DNA of 34,297 nucleotides from Photorhabdus namnaonensis (GTDB lineage: Bacteria; Pseudomonadota; Gammaproteobacteria; Enterobacterales; Enterobacteriaceae). The stretch spans positions 23,248 through 57,544 of the forward strand of contig NZ_LOIC01000042.1 in assembly GCF_001684335.1 (NCBI RefSeq). The letters are read 5' to 3'. Made by a program: the position numbers and the translations under genes. Shown in pieces: positions 1-8,278 of this stretch (positions are counted from its first letter, which is position 1; each line of letters opens with the position of its first letter). The notes beneath the pieces were generated by a model that was not told where the DNA came from, did not search any database, and saw nothing but the letters and a program-made list of their open reading frames with translations.

Positions 1-1
1 T

Positions 2-673
2 AATCGCAGTGTTTCCAGTCGATCAGGTTCTTCTGATTTGTTGGCAGCGTTTGGTATCGCTCTTGATCTCAGCGCGGAATGTGCCCGTAGCGCATTAGAT
101 GAAATCGGCATCTGTTTCCTATTCGCACCTCAATATCATCTTGGATTCCGTCATGCAATGCCGGTACGTCAACAACTGAAAACCCGGACTATATTCAATA
201 TATTAGGTCCTCTGATCAACCCGGCTCGTCCACCACTGGCTTTAATTGGCGTCTACAGCCCTGAACTCGTTGGACCTATTGCCCACACCTTACAGGTTCT
301 CGGCTATCAACGGGCGGCGGTTGTTCACAGCGGCGGCATGGATGAAGTCGCACTACATGCGCCAACGAAAGTCGCAGAACTTAATGACGGAGAAATTATC
401 CATTATCAATTAAATGCTGAAGATTTTGGTTTACAACATCATCCAATATCCGCATTAAAAGGAGGTTCACCAGAGGATAATCGTGAAATGCTCAGTTTAT
501 TGTTACAAGGGCGAGGCAAGAAAGCGCATGCTGATGCCGTTGCGGCTAACGTTGCCCTGTTAATGAAAATTCATGGACAGGAAAATTTACGTCATAACAC
601 CCAACAAGCTCTCGAAGCCATTCACAGTGGCCGAGCTTATGAACGAGTCATAGCACTTGCAACAAGGAGTTAA
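2..673 (+). CDS. trpD: Anthranilate phosphoribosyltransferase, C-terminal part (5' end outside the window)
   Basis: Transfers phosphoribosyl from PRPP to anthranilate, the second committed step of tryptophan synthesis, in the cytoplasm. The frame is open from base 2 and begins in the family segment [18 protein letters not shown], so the gene is cut by the window edge and about 223 C-terminal residues are seen. The internal ATG in this frame is not the start. Other family landmarks are [16 protein letters not shown] (after the PRPP and anthranilate sites) and VVHSGGMDE. The stop at 671-673 is two bases before the trpCF ATG, so the genes are transcribed together and probably translationally coupled. 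An AAGGAG Shine-Dalgarno for trpCF lies in the last codons. Whether trpG is fused to the N terminus, as in E. coli, cannot be seen. Confidence 0.96.
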   Translation, partial: NRSVSSRSGSSDLLAAFGIALDLSAECARSALDEIGICFLFAPQYHLGFRHAMPVRQQLKTRTIFNILGPLINPARPPLALIGVYSPELVGPIAHTLQVLGYQRAAVVHSGGMDEVALHAPTKVAELNDGEIIHYQLNAEDFGLQHHPISALKGGSPEDNREMLSLLLQGRGKKAHADAVAANVALLMKIHGQENLRHNTQQALEAIHSGRAYERVIALATRS

Positions 674-675
674 TC

Positions 676-2040
676 ATGCAAGCCACCATTTTACAGAAAA
701 TTGTTAATGATAAAGCCGAATATCTTATTGATCGCAAACAACAGCAACCATTGGAAGGTTTTATTGATGCCGTTGTTGCCAGCAATCGTCATTTTTATCA
801 AACGTTAAGTAGTGAACAGACGGTTTTTATTCTGGAATGTAAAAAGGCTTCTCCTTCTAAAGGCGTTATTCGTCAAGATTTCGATCCCATTCAAATAGCG
901 AAAATTTATCAACCTTATGCTGCCGCCATCTCTGTATTAACTGATGAAAAATATTTTCAGGGTAGCTATGAATTTCTTCGCTTAGTCAGTGACGCTGTTG
1001 ACCAGCCGGTATTGTGCAAAGATTTTATTATCGATCCTTATCAAATTTATCTTGCCCGTTATTATCAAGCCGATGCAATTTTACTGATGCTTTCTGTTCT
1101 TGATAATCAGCAATATATTGCGCTGTCTGAACTTGCCCATAGCCTGAATATGGGCGTACTGACGGAAGTCAGTTCAGAGGAAGAGCGAGCCAGAGCAGTG
1201 GCGCTAAAAGCTAAAGTGATAGGTATCAATAACCGTGATCTGAGAGATCTTTCTATCGATTTAAACCGTACCAAGCAACTTGCGCCACAGTTACCAAAAG
1301 AAACAATTGTTATTAGCGAGTCGGGCATCCACCAGCATCAACAAATTCGTGATCTTAGTCATTATGCTAATGGCTTTCTCATTGGCAGTGCTTTGATGGC
1401 CCAATCCAATCTGGACTTGGCATTACGTCAATTGATTTTGGGTGAAAATAAAGTCTGTGGGTTAACGCGTCCACAAGATGCTAAAGCGGCATTACAGGCA
1501 GGTGCTGTTTATGGTGGTTTGATATTTGCTGAACATTCACCACGTAATATTAATATTCAACAAGCCCAACAAATTATCAATGCGGCAAATCTCAAATATG
1601 TAGGGGTATTTCAAAATCAATCATCTGCATTCATCAGTCATACCGCCCGTACTCTTTCTCTGGCTGCGGTGCAATTACACGGCGCAGAAGGCGAAGTTTA
1701 TATTGCAGAACTGCGAAAAACACTGCCTGAAAATTGTCAAATCTGGAAGGCAATTGATATGTCGAAAGAGGCATTTCACGTCCAAGCCGAAAATGTTGAC
1801 CGTTATTTACTGGATAACGGCAAAGGTGGAACCGGCCAAAGTTTCGATTGGCAATTACTTGAAAAGCAATTACTCGCCAATGTCATGCTAGCCGGTGGGT
1901 TAAATGAAGAAAATTGCCAACAAGCAGCAAAATATGGCTGTTGCGGCCTTGATTTTAACTCTGGCGTCGAAAGCGCACCCGGCATTAAAAGCAGTCATAA
2001 ATTAAATAAAGTGTTTCAGCTCCTACGCTGTTACCAATAA
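676..2040 (+). CDS. trpCF: Bifunctional indole-3-glycerol phosphate synthase / phosphoribosylanthranilate isomerase
   Basis: A 454-residue fusion of two TIM-barrel enzymes for consecutive steps: PRA to CdRP (isomerase) and CdRP to indole-3-glycerol phosphate (synthase). The synthase is residues 1 to about 255: ECKKASPSKG at 54-63 carries the catalytic Glu and Lys, CKDF at 114-117 the second Lys, TEVSSEEE at 163-170 and INNRDL at 184-189 further active-site residues, SESGI at 214-218 the phosphate loop. The isomerase is about 256-454: KVCGLTRPQDA at 259-269 with the catalytic Cys261, and DNGKGGTGQSFDW at 380-392 with the catalytic Asp380. Length and fusion match the E. coli enzyme (often named trpC). 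The start sits two bases after trpD with AAGGAG eight bases upstream. Confidence 0.97.
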   Translation: MQATILQKIVNDKAEYLIDRKQQQPLEGFIDAVVASNRHFYQTLSSEQTVFILECKKASPSKGVIRQDFDPIQIAKIYQPYAAAISVLTDEKYFQGSYEFLRLVSDAVDQPVLCKDFIIDPYQIYLARYYQADAILLMLSVLDNQQYIALSELAHSLNMGVLTEVSSEEERARAVALKAKVIGINNRDLRDLSIDLNRTKQLAPQLPKETIVISESGIHQHQQIRDLSHYANGFLIGSALMAQSNLDLALRQLILGENKVCGLTRPQDAKAALQAGAVYGGLIFAEHSPRNINIQQAQQIINAANLKYVGVFQNQSSAFISHTARTLSLAAVQLHGAEGEVYIAELRKTLPENCQIWKAIDMSKEAFHVQAENVDRYLLDNGKGGTGQSFDWQLLEKQLLANVMLAGGLNEENCQQAAKYGCCGLDFNSGVESAPGIKSSHKLNKVFQLLRCYQ

Positions 2041-2043
2041 GCA

Positions 2044-2097
2044 ACAATTTACCGATTAATTACAATTTACCGATTAATTACAATATTCTGATTAATG
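2044..2097 (+). repeat. Three 18-bp tandem repeats between trpCF and trpB
   Basis: Two identical copies of ACAATTTACCGATTAATT (2044-2061 and 2062-2079) are followed by a diverged third copy (2080-2097). They fill most of the 73-bp gap that separates trpCF from trpB inside the operon. No stem-loop with a T-run is visible, so this does not look like a terminator. Confidence 0.85.
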
Positions 2098-2113
2098 ACA
2101 AGTGGACAAATAA

Positions 2114-3304
2114 ATGAGTAAGCTTAACCCCTATTTTGGTGATTTCGGTGGACAATTTGTACCACAGATCCTTATTCCAGCCCTTGAACAATTAGAAGCC
2201 GCATTTATTGCCGCTCAACAAGATCCCGAATTCCAGCAAGAATTTCAAGATCTACTGAAAAATTATGCCGGCAGGCCAACGGCATTAACGTTATGCCGTA
2301 ATCTGACAAAAGGCACCAAAACTCGTCTTTATCTGAAACGTGAAGATTTATTACACGGCGGCGCTCATAAAACCAATCAGGTACTTGGTCAGGCATTATT
2401 GGCGAAACGCATGGGCAAAAACGAAATTATTGCAGAAACCGGCGCTGGTCAACATGGTGTAGCAACCGCCCTCACCTGTGCGCTTTTAAATATGAAATGC
2501 CGCATTTATATGGGCGCTAAAGATGTGGAGCGCCAATCCCCTAATGTTTTCCGCATGCGCCTGATGGGAGCCGAAGTCATTCCAGTTCACAGCGGCTCCG
2601 CCACCTTAAAAGACGCCTGCAATGAAGCATTACGTGATTGGTCTGGCAGCTACGATAAAGCCCACTATTTATTAGGGACTGCCGCTGGGCCACATCCCTA
2701 TCCGACGATGGTTCGAGAGTTCCAACGTATGATCGGCGAAGAAGCCAAATCCCAGATTCTGGCAAAAGAGGGACGCCTACCCGATGCCGTGTTAGCTTGT
2801 GTCGGCGGAGGCTCCAATGCCATTGGTATGTTTGCCGAATTTATTCCTGAAACATCAGTTCGCCTGATTGGTATTGAACCTGCCGGGCTAGGTATTGAAA
2901 CCGGTAAACATGGCGCGCCACTGAAACATGGCAAATTGGGGATCTATTTTGGTATGAAATCGCCAATGATGCAGACAGATGAAGGCCAGATTGAAGAATC
3001 TTATTCTATTTCCGCCGGTCTGGATTTCCCTTCCGTTGGCCCTCAACATGCCTATCTGAACAGTATTGGACGAGCTGATTATGTTTCCATCACCGATGAT
3101 GAAGCATTAGAAGCATTCAAAACCCTTTCCCGTGAGGAAGGCATTATTCCAGCCCTCGAATCCTCTCATGCACTGGCTTATGCTTTAAAAATGATCCATC
3201 AAGCGCCTGATAAAGAACAGTTACTGATCGTTAATCTATCCGGTCGCGGTGATAAAGACATATTTACTGTCCACGATATTTTAACATCCAGAGGGGAAAT
3301 CTAA
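2114..3304 (+). CDS. trpB: Tryptophan synthase beta subunit
   Basis: PLP enzyme that condenses indole with serine to give tryptophan, acting in an alpha2-beta2 complex with TrpA in the cytoplasm. The 396-residue length is typical. [11 protein letters not shown] near the N terminus is diagnostic. GGAHKTNQ places the PLP-binding lysine at Lys86, ETGAGQHG at 108-115 gives the catalytic glutamate, and VGGGSNAIG is the PLP phosphate loop. NLSGRGDKD near the C terminus is also conserved. The ATG has only a weak Shine-Dalgarno (AAGTGGA), 7 bases upstream. The stop overlaps the trpA ATG by one base (TAATG), so the two subunits are coupled in translation. Confidence 0.98.
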   Translation: MSKLNPYFGDFGGQFVPQILIPALEQLEAAFIAAQQDPEFQQEFQDLLKNYAGRPTALTLCRNLTKGTKTRLYLKREDLLHGGAHKTNQVLGQALLAKRMGKNEIIAETGAGQHGVATALTCALLNMKCRIYMGAKDVERQSPNVFRMRLMGAEVIPVHSGSATLKDACNEALRDWSGSYDKAHYLLGTAAGPHPYPTMVREFQRMIGEEAKSQILAKEGRLPDAVLACVGGGSNAIGMFAEFIPETSVRLIGIEPAGLGIETGKHGAPLKHGKLGIYFGMKSPMMQTDEGQIEESYSISAGLDFPSVGPQHAYLNSIGRADYVSITDDEALEAFKTLSREEGIIPALESSHALAYALKMIHQAPDKEQLLIVNLSGRGDKDIFTVHDILTSRGEI

Positions 3305-4110
3305 TGGAACGTTACGAGCAGCTATTTAAACAACTGGAAAGTCGTAAACAAGGTGCTTTTGTCCCCTTTGTCACACTAGGCGATCCAAACCCGGAATTAT
3401 CACTGGAAATTATTGACACTCTAATTGCAAGTGGTGCTGACGCTCTTGAGTTAAGTATTCCTTTTTCTGATCCGCTAGCTGACGGACCAACTATTCAGAA
3501 CGCTAATCTGAGAGCCTTCTCTTCAAATGTAACCCCCACACTCTGTTTTGAGCTATTAACAAAAATTCGGGCAAAATATCCTGATATTCCTATTGGTTTA
3601 TTAATGTATGCCAACCTGGTTTTTCATCATGGAATAGACGAGTTCTACCGCCGTTGCAAAGATGCAGAGGTTGATTCGGTATTAGTTGCAGATGTTCCCA
3701 TGTCAGAATCACGGCCATTCCGTACCGCAGCGATGAAACAGGGTATCGCTCCTATTTTTATCTGCCCTCCCAACGCGGAAGATGAACTATTACGTGAAAT
3801 TGCCTCTTATGGCCGCGGATATACCTACTTATTATCAAGAGCAGGAGTGACCGGTATAGAAAGACGAGGTGAGAAACCGTTAAATCATTTAGTCAATAAA
3901 CTATGGGAATATCATGCTGCGCCACCGTTACAAGGATTTGGTATTTCAGAACCTAAGCAGGTAAAAGAGACATTAGCGAGTGGTGCAGCAGGAGCCATTT
4001 CAGGATCTGCCGTCGTTAAAATTATCGAAGAAAATCTTTCCCAGCCAAAAATAATGCTGGAGAAGCTGGCTGAATTTGTATCAAAAATGAAGTCTGCCAC
4101 TCAACTTTAA
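3304..4110 (+). CDS. trpA: Tryptophan synthase alpha subunit
   Basis: Cleaves indole-3-glycerol phosphate to indole and glyceraldehyde 3-phosphate; indole passes through the tunnel to TrpB. The 268 residues match the family. Catalytic Glu49 lies in [16 protein letters not shown] and Asp60 in the same segment; GVTGIERRG and QGFGIS...GAISGSAVV supply the phosphate site. It is the last gene of the operon. Its stop is four bases before a strong terminator hairpin that also serves the convergent ompW. Confidence 0.98.
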   Translation: MERYEQLFKQLESRKQGAFVPFVTLGDPNPELSLEIIDTLIASGADALELSIPFSDPLADGPTIQNANLRAFSSNVTPTLCFELLTKIRAKYPDIPIGLLMYANLVFHHGIDEFYRRCKDAEVDSVLVADVPMSESRPFRTAAMKQGIAPIFICPPNAEDELLREIASYGRGYTYLLSRAGVTGIERRGEKPLNHLVNKLWEYHAAPPLQGFGISEPKQVKETLASGAAGAISGSAVVKIIEENLSQPKIMLEKLAEFVSKMKSATQL

Positions 4111-4114
4111 TACA

Positions 4115-4143
4115 AAAAATGGGGCAAAATCTGCCCCATTTTT
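4115..4143. terminator. Bidirectional terminator between trpA and ompW
   Basis: A 12-bp perfect stem, AAAAATGGGGCA (4115-4126) and TGCCCCATTTTT (4132-4143), around a 5-nt loop. The arms end in A and T runs, so it can act on both strands: for trpA on plus and ompW on minus, whose stop codons lie within a few bases on either side. Confidence 0.93.
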
Positions 4144-4146
4144 ATA

Positions 4147-4788
4147 TTAAAAGTGATAACCAACCCCAAACATAAATACCCACGGATCAAGCCGGGTATC
4201 AATTTTATATTGCTGGTCACCTGCTTTAAATTTCACATCCGTTTCAATGTTTACCCACCACACAGAGGCGTTCAACATCCAATTCTGATCTAACTCATAA
4301 TCCAAACCAACATGCCCCGCAACACCCCAAGAATCCTTCAAATCCAGACTATGTAAGTTACTATCTTTAACAGCCGAATTACCATTGAATTTTTCGTTAA
4401 AGAAAGTGGTATAGTTAAGACCAACCCCAACATAAGGGCGGAAGCTACTTTCTTTAGAACCGAAATAGTATTGCGCCATTAATGTCGGCGGGAGATGTTT
4501 TACTTTAGCAATATCACCAACACCCGGTAAACTTACCCGATGCTGGAAGGGTGTCCCCGCCAGTAATTCAAAACCAATATTATCGGTAATCATATAACTG
4601 AAGGTTAAACCCATCTGGGTATTATTATCCGCACTCAAAGAACCCACCCCTAATACATTATCAGAACCCGTATTAGGTCTTACTGTCGCAGTACCTGTGC
4701 GGAAAATGAAATCACCCGCTTCATGAGCAAAAGCGAATGATGGTGCTAAAGTTGCCGCTGCTAATACAAATGCAGAAATTTTTTTCAT
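4147..4788 (-). CDS. ompW: Outer membrane protein W, small eight-stranded barrel
   Basis: OmpW-family outer membrane barrel, thought to pass small hydrophobic compounds. The 213-residue precursor has a clear Sec signal peptide (MKKISAFVLAAATLAPSFAFA) before HEAGDFIFRTG, the usual start of mature OmpW. It continues with the family pattern of alternating strands, LPPTLMAQYYF and YRPYVGVGLNYTTFF-like segments, and a C-terminal aromatic residue (GYHF) for Bam recognition. Placement between trpA and yciC agrees with the E. coli order, where ompW lies between the trp side and yciC. A perfect FNR box lies 153 bp upstream of the start (see 4935-4948), which suggests anaerobic control. Confidence 0.96.
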   Translation of the reverse strand: MKKISAFVLAAATLAPSFAFAHEAGDFIFRTGTATVRPNTGSDNVLGVGSLSADNNTQMGLTFSYMITDNIGFELLAGTPFQHRVSLPGVGDIAKVKHLPPTLMAQYYFGSKESSFRPYVGVGLNYTTFFNEKFNGNSAVKDSNLHSLDLKDSWGVAGHVGLDYELDQNWMLNASVWWVNIETDVKFKAGDQQYKIDTRLDPWVFMFGVGYHF

Positions 4789-5226
4789 TATTCATCCCAT
4801 TCCTGTGATTTAAAGTCAATTAAAATATACTCATATATTAGAATTTATGATCCAAGACAGATCACATCTTTCAAAGAATTTCAGTAAAACCGCATATTTA
4901 CAATATTATTATTTCAATTAGGAATTATTTTGAATTGATCCAAATCAAAATTTACTTATTATTAATCAATTAGAAACCTTTTATTTATATACCTGTTTCG
5001 ATGTTTTATCTTTCCTCTCATTATATTTCCATTATGTTCTAATAAGGTTAATTTTATGTTTATTTTTGTCTTAAAAATATAAAGTGAAGAACTTTTTTCT
5101 ACTATCAACAATCACCGTTAACCATTAATTTATCCGTATCATCTCGTTTCTACTATCCACATTTCCCCATAACAAGGTACAATCAGCCCTTATGCATTGT
5201 TGTTTAACCTGATAGGAGCTGTCTTC
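4789..5226. other. Divergent ompW-yciC intergenic region
   Basis: 438 bp, very AT-rich, carrying the promoters of the divergent ompW and yciC genes. The recognisable site is the FNR box at 4935-4948. On the minus strand an AATAATATT stretch near 4903-4911 could be the ompW -10 region. The yciC Shine-Dalgarno AGGAG is at 5213-5217. No other gene or repeat is visible. Confidence 0.7.
4935..4948 (-). promoter_or_regulatory. Perfect FNR-type binding site upstream of ompW
   Basis: TTGATCCAAATCAA matches the FNR consensus TTGAT-N4-ATCAA at every specified base. Its centre is about 42 bp upstream of the start that the AATAAT-like -10 at 4906-4911 (minus strand) would give. This is the usual class II activating position. 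ompW is FNR-controlled in enteric relatives; here the site is seen and the function is inferred. Confidence 0.75.
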
Positions 5227-5997
5227 ATGCCAATCACGGCGAATACCCTGTACCGTGACAGTTTTAACTTTTTCAAAAATCAACTGTTAAGTACCCTGAC
5301 CCTAGCCGTTCTGGCGGCTCTGGTTACCACCTTATTGGGGCACCTGTTTATTCCTGACAGCGAACAGATGAAGTTGCTGACAGAAGCAGAATTTACGTTT
5401 GCCACTTCAGGCAAGGCCGGTATTCAGGAGCTGGTGTCTCAAATGACCCCAGAGCAACAGTCAATGATCATGCGAGCGGGAATCGGGACCATTTTCTCAA
5501 GTATGATTGGCAGCGTGCTGCTGGTCGGCGGAGTACTGACGCTGGTTTCGGCGGTTTCAGCGGGAAATCGTATCTCTTCACTACAGGCGATTGGTTTATC
5601 CGCAAGCCAATTACCGAAGCTGTTCCTATTACTGCTTATCTGCACCCTGCTAATTCAACTGGGCTTGATGCTGATGCTAGTACCAGGCATTATTTTGTCT
5701 ATCGCACTGGCTTTATCGCCCGTGATTATGACTGCTGAACGTCGCGGCGTTTTTGCTTCTATGAAAATAAGCTGGAAACTGGCATTTGCTAATATTCGTC
5801 TGTTGGTTCCGGCAATTCTTTTATGGCTGACCGCAAGGCTCTTACTGGTATTTATTATTGACCGCCTAACATTCATTCATAGCGAGATGGCAGGGATTAT
5901 TCTTGGTGTGTTCAATAACCTCATTTCAGCTATTTTGCTGATTTATCTGTTCCGGTTGTATATGCTGATTGCCTCTTCACAACCAAAATCAATATAA
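5227..5997 (+). CDS. yciC: UPF0259 inner membrane protein YciC
   Basis: Polytopic inner membrane protein of unknown function, UPF0259 family. I set the start at the ATG of MPITANTLYRDSFNFFKNQ (256 residues) rather than ten codons upstream: AGGAG lies eight bases before it and E. coli YciC starts the same way (MSITAQSVYRD). Conserved segments include MTPEQQ near residue 75, LPKLFLLLLICTLLIQ and the end SAILLIYLFRLYML. About six hydrophobic segments are visible. In E. coli the next gene is yciB; here a 5-kb accessory block intervenes. Confidence 0.93.
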   Translation: MPITANTLYRDSFNFFKNQLLSTLTLAVLAALVTTLLGHLFIPDSEQMKLLTEAEFTFATSGKAGIQELVSQMTPEQQSMIMRAGIGTIFSSMIGSVLLVGGVLTLVSAVSAGNRISSLQAIGLSASQLPKLFLLLLICTLLIQLGLMLMLVPGIILSIALALSPVIMTAERRGVFASMKISWKLAFANIRLLVPAILLWLTARLLLVFIIDRLTFIHSEMAGIILGVFNNLISAILLIYLFRLYMLIASSQPKSI

Positions 5998-6013
5998 AAT
6001 AGCTATTCAAACA

Positions 6014-6041
6014 AAACCCCATAGTGATAAAACTATGGGGT
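6014..6041 (-). repeat. Hairpin downstream of yciC, duplicated at 8190-8213
   Basis: Perfect 9-bp stem ACCCCATAG/CTATGGGGT (6016-6024, 6033-6041) with an 8-nt loop. On the minus strand it is followed by TTTTGTTT, so it may end transcripts coming from the porin gene to the right. A 24-base stretch (6014-6037) recurs without change at 8190-8213, on the other side of the two porin genes. Confidence 0.75.
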
Positions 6042-6101
6042 AAACAGAATAAGCTAGTTATAGCTGGATGAGCACATCGTTGCTATTGATATAAATACAA
6101 A

Positions 6102-6129
6102 AAATTCCCTGTCATATAACAGGGAATTT
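6102..6129 (-). terminator. Rho-independent terminator of the first Ail/OmpX gene
   Basis: Eleven-bp stem AAATTCCCTGT/ACAGGGAATTT with a 6-nt loop; on the minus strand it is followed by a T-rich tract. It lies 46 bp past the stop codon of the porin gene at 6175-6702. An almost identical hairpin lies at 6925-6954. Confidence 0.85.
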
Positions 6130-6174
6130 CTATAGAAGAGTTAGCTAAATTAAGTAAAAATTAACAAATTTCTA

Positions 6175-6702
6175 TTAGAACCGATAACCTACGCCAACTA
6201 CCCAAGTGCCTACTTTAAGGTCGCCCAATCTGGCGTCATTAAATTTTGCGTATTCATAGGATGTATCAATAGTCCAATTTGGCATAGGGTTAAACTGTAA
6301 TCCCAGTCCGTAGCTGACAGATGACTTACCCTCGGTATATGACCCATTCAAAACAGGAACTTCAAACTCTCCACGCGCAGCACCAACCATACCATATATA
6401 CTAACATATTCATTAAAGCGATATGTAGGACCCGCCATCAGGGAATAATAATTCACATCAGATTTATCGAAACCCTTGTGGGTATATGTTAATGAACTAA
6501 TAACGCCAAAATTATTATCCAACTCGTAGCGGTACTTCAGGTTGAAGCCCTTTCCCTTTGGATTACCATCAATCTTTTCACCATTAAACTTTACATGACT
6601 CTGAGCATAACCACCAGAAATCGTGTGTTCACCGGCATTTGCCGCAAATGCGAATACAGATAAACTTGCTGTCACCACTGAGGCCACTAATGTACTTTTC
6701 AT
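6175..6702 (-). CDS. Ail/OmpX/PagC-family outer membrane protein, copy 1
   Basis: Small eight-stranded outer membrane barrel of the Ail/OmpX/PagC/Lom family. In Yersinia, members mediate adhesion and serum resistance; that role here is inference. The 175-residue precursor has a signal peptide (MKSTLVASVVTASLSVFAFAANA) and a mature start GEHTISGGYAQSHVK. Diagnostic family features follow: GFNLKYRYELDN, YYSLMAGPTYRFNEYVSIYGMVGAA in the middle, and the terminal strand VGVGYRF with a C-terminal Phe. It is clearly paralogous to the next gene at 7317-7874; the extracellular loops differ most, as expected for surface-exposed parts. It has its own terminator and upstream palindrome, so it is probably a single-gene unit. 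Confidence 0.93.
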   Translation of the reverse strand: MKSTLVASVVTASLSVFAFAANAGEHTISGGYAQSHVKFNGEKIDGNPKGKGFNLKYRYELDNNFGVISSLTYTHKGFDKSDVNYYSLMAGPTYRFNEYVSIYGMVGAARGEFEVPVLNGSYTEGKSSVSYGLGLQFNPMPNWTIDTSYEYAKFNDARLGDLKVGTWVVGVGYRF

Positions 6703-6740
6703 TGAAAATCCCTAATGTTATATAAAATTATAGAAAAGAT

Positions 6741-6759
6741 TAATTACGGGCCGTAATTA
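6741..6759. promoter_or_regulatory. Perfect 19-bp palindrome upstream of porin copy 1
   Basis: TAATTACGGGCCGTAATTA: nine-bp arms around one central base, 39 bp upstream of the porin ATG. The position suits an operator or a stable structure in the 5' leader. The cognate regulator is not known, and the site is absent upstream of copy 2. Confidence 0.5.
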
Positions 6760-6924
6760 TTTATCAGCAACCAATAGAAAACAACTCAATCCCGTCTTTT
6801 GTTAAGTTTCCGTTTAACAAGATCAAGTAATAAATATTTCCCGCCTTGATCAGAGTAATCTCTCCATATCAATCGGCTATTTTTCGTACTTATGGCATTT
6901 CATCACTATTGAAATAAATGCAAA

Positions 6925-6954
6925 AAAATTCCCTGTCTTACAACAGGGAATTTT
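6925..6954 (-). terminator. Duplicated porin terminator
   Basis: Twelve-bp stem AAAATTCCCTGT/ACAGGGAATTTT with a 6-nt loop, followed on the minus strand by a T-run. The hairpin and about 20 bases on its left resemble the terminator of copy 1 at 6102-6129, which points to a tandem duplication of gene plus terminator. Confidence 0.8.
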
Positions 6955-7316
6955 GCATAGAATATACAGTGATAACTAATTAAAGGAATAATCTTTAGAT
7001 TACATAGCTAAACATGGACGAACAATTTCAACTAAATCGATATATGGAGACTAAATCAATACAAATCTATAAATAAGATTTTCTGGCAAAAAATAGTCAC
7101 AAACATATATCCGGTTTTAATAATCCCTGATGAAAATCCGTACTCTCTGTTCTCATTATTTCGATAGCCTTGATGGATAAACTATCTGCCAAGCTAAGCT
7201 AACAGGGAGTCGGTTTTAACATTACTTTATTATCTTCAGCCACTTAATAAAATTGCACAGAGCGCAAAAGTTGGACTGAATTCCCTTTAAAGGAACGACT
7301 ACATTGGAAATACTAT

Positions 7317-7874
7317 TTAGAATCGATAACCCGCACCAATTACCCAAGTGCCCACTTTGAAATCACCCAGTTTTGAATATTCATAGGACGCGTCAATAAC
7401 CCAATTTGGCATAGGGTTAAACTGCAATCCTAAACCATAAGCAGCAGATGTCTTACTTTCTTTATAGTCAAAGTCATAGTCATTAGCAACACCCAACGCA
7501 GAAGTTTCACCCTTTACTTTCCGGTGTGCTGCACCCACCAGACCGTATATACTCACATATTCATTAAAACGGTATGTAGGGCCAACCATCAGAGAATAAT
7601 AATCTAAATCAGCCGTACCCACTTTGCCGCCATAATCGTAGAAATCATAGCCCTGATGTGTCAGCGTGAATGAACTAATAACACCCCAATTATTATCCAA
7701 CTCGTAGCGATATTTCAGGTTAAAACCTTTTGGGTTTTCATCAAGTTTTTCACCATCAACTTTCACATGACTCTGAGCATAACCACCCGAAATCGTGTGT
7801 TCACCAGCATTTGCTGCAAATGAGAATACAGATAAACCAACTGCCACTGCTGAGGCTATCAATGCCTTTTTCAT
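7317..7874 (-). CDS. Ail/OmpX/PagC-family outer membrane protein, copy 2
   Basis: A 185-residue paralogue of the porin at 6175-6702: signal peptide MKKALIASAVAVGLSVFSFAANA, then GEHTISGGYAQSHVK and GFNLKYRYELDNNWGVISSF. The central YYSLMVGPTYRFNEYVSIYGLVGAAHR and the terminal GTWVIGAGYRF mark the Ail/OmpX fold. It is ten residues longer than copy 1, because loop 2 (YDFYDYGGKVGTAD) and loop 3 (ETSALGVANDYDFDYKE) are expanded, while the strands are nearly the same. Function in host interaction is inferred from the family. Confidence 0.93.
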   Translation of the reverse strand: MKKALIASAVAVGLSVFSFAANAGEHTISGGYAQSHVKVDGEKLDENPKGFNLKYRYELDNNWGVISSFTLTHQGYDFYDYGGKVGTADLDYYSLMVGPTYRFNEYVSIYGLVGAAHRKVKGETSALGVANDYDFDYKESKTSAAYGLGLQFNPMPNWVIDASYEYSKLGDFKVGTWVIGAGYRF

Positions 7875-8189
7875 TGGAACGTCCTAAATAGTTATTTTAC
7901 AAGTAATAATGATTTTGCTTTGTTAAAATATACTTATCGAAAAACAAAATGTAACGTGGTATTAAATACTTAATGCTTCAATCATATTGTTTTTTAAAAA
8001 GAAATTTTAAAATAAGGCAGGTATTCAGGATCTGACATCTCAGATAATAGAAGAATGACGCTCAATAATCATACGTTCAGGAATTAATAACTATTTTTCT
8101 CAATGATAATTATCAAATGTGATTATTTTATTTCTCGTATTCACTTTCTGTTTTCAATAACGCTATTACAGTTGAATTATTATTCAATC

Positions 8190-8213
8190 AAACCCCATAG
8201 TGATAAAACTATG
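8190..8213. repeat. Second copy of the 24-base hairpin sequence
   Basis: Identical to 6014-6037 over 24 bases, AAACCCCATAG-TGATAAAA-CTATG, with similar bases (ATTCAA) just before. The two direct copies bracket the porin pair, 2.2 kb apart. Confidence 0.8.
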
Positions 8214-8232
8214 AGGCTGAAAGTTTACGTTG

Positions 8233-8277
8233 TATTAATTTATATGGTGTTAATTTACATAGTATTAAATTTGCTAT
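8233..8277. repeat. Three degenerate 15-bp tandem repeats
   Basis: GTATTAATTTATATG, GTGTTAATTTACATA and GTATTAAATTTGCTA follow one another directly and end one base before the antitoxin stop codon. Simple AT-rich slippage is the likeliest origin. Confidence 0.55.
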
Positions 8278-8278
8278 T

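Larger units (their letters stand above)
6703..7316. other. Intergenic region between the two porin genes
   Basis: 614 bp without a credible gene. It contains the promoter region of copy 1, a 19-bp palindrome (6741-6759), and a second copy of the porin terminator (6925-6954), which lies about 360 bp beyond the stop of copy 2. The remaining stretch (about 6960-7316) is AT-rich sequence with nothing I recognise. Confidence 0.7.
7875..8278. other. Region between porin copy 2 and the toxin-antitoxin pair
   Basis: 404 bp, strongly AT-rich. It holds the promoter of porin copy 2, the second copy of the 24-base hairpin sequence (8190-8213; right arm degenerate here) and three degenerate 15-bp repeats (8233-8277) next to the antitoxin stop. 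An open plus-strand frame across 8103-8552 has no plausible protein features and mostly mirrors the antitoxin gene. Confidence 0.6.

Noticed and set aside
2041-2097. CRISPR-like array from regularly spaced repeats
   Set aside because: The 18-bp units follow each other directly with no spacers.
4847-4872. Possible CRP site near TGATCCAAGACAGATCACAT
   Set aside because: Only one half site fits; the spacing between halves is wrong for CRP.
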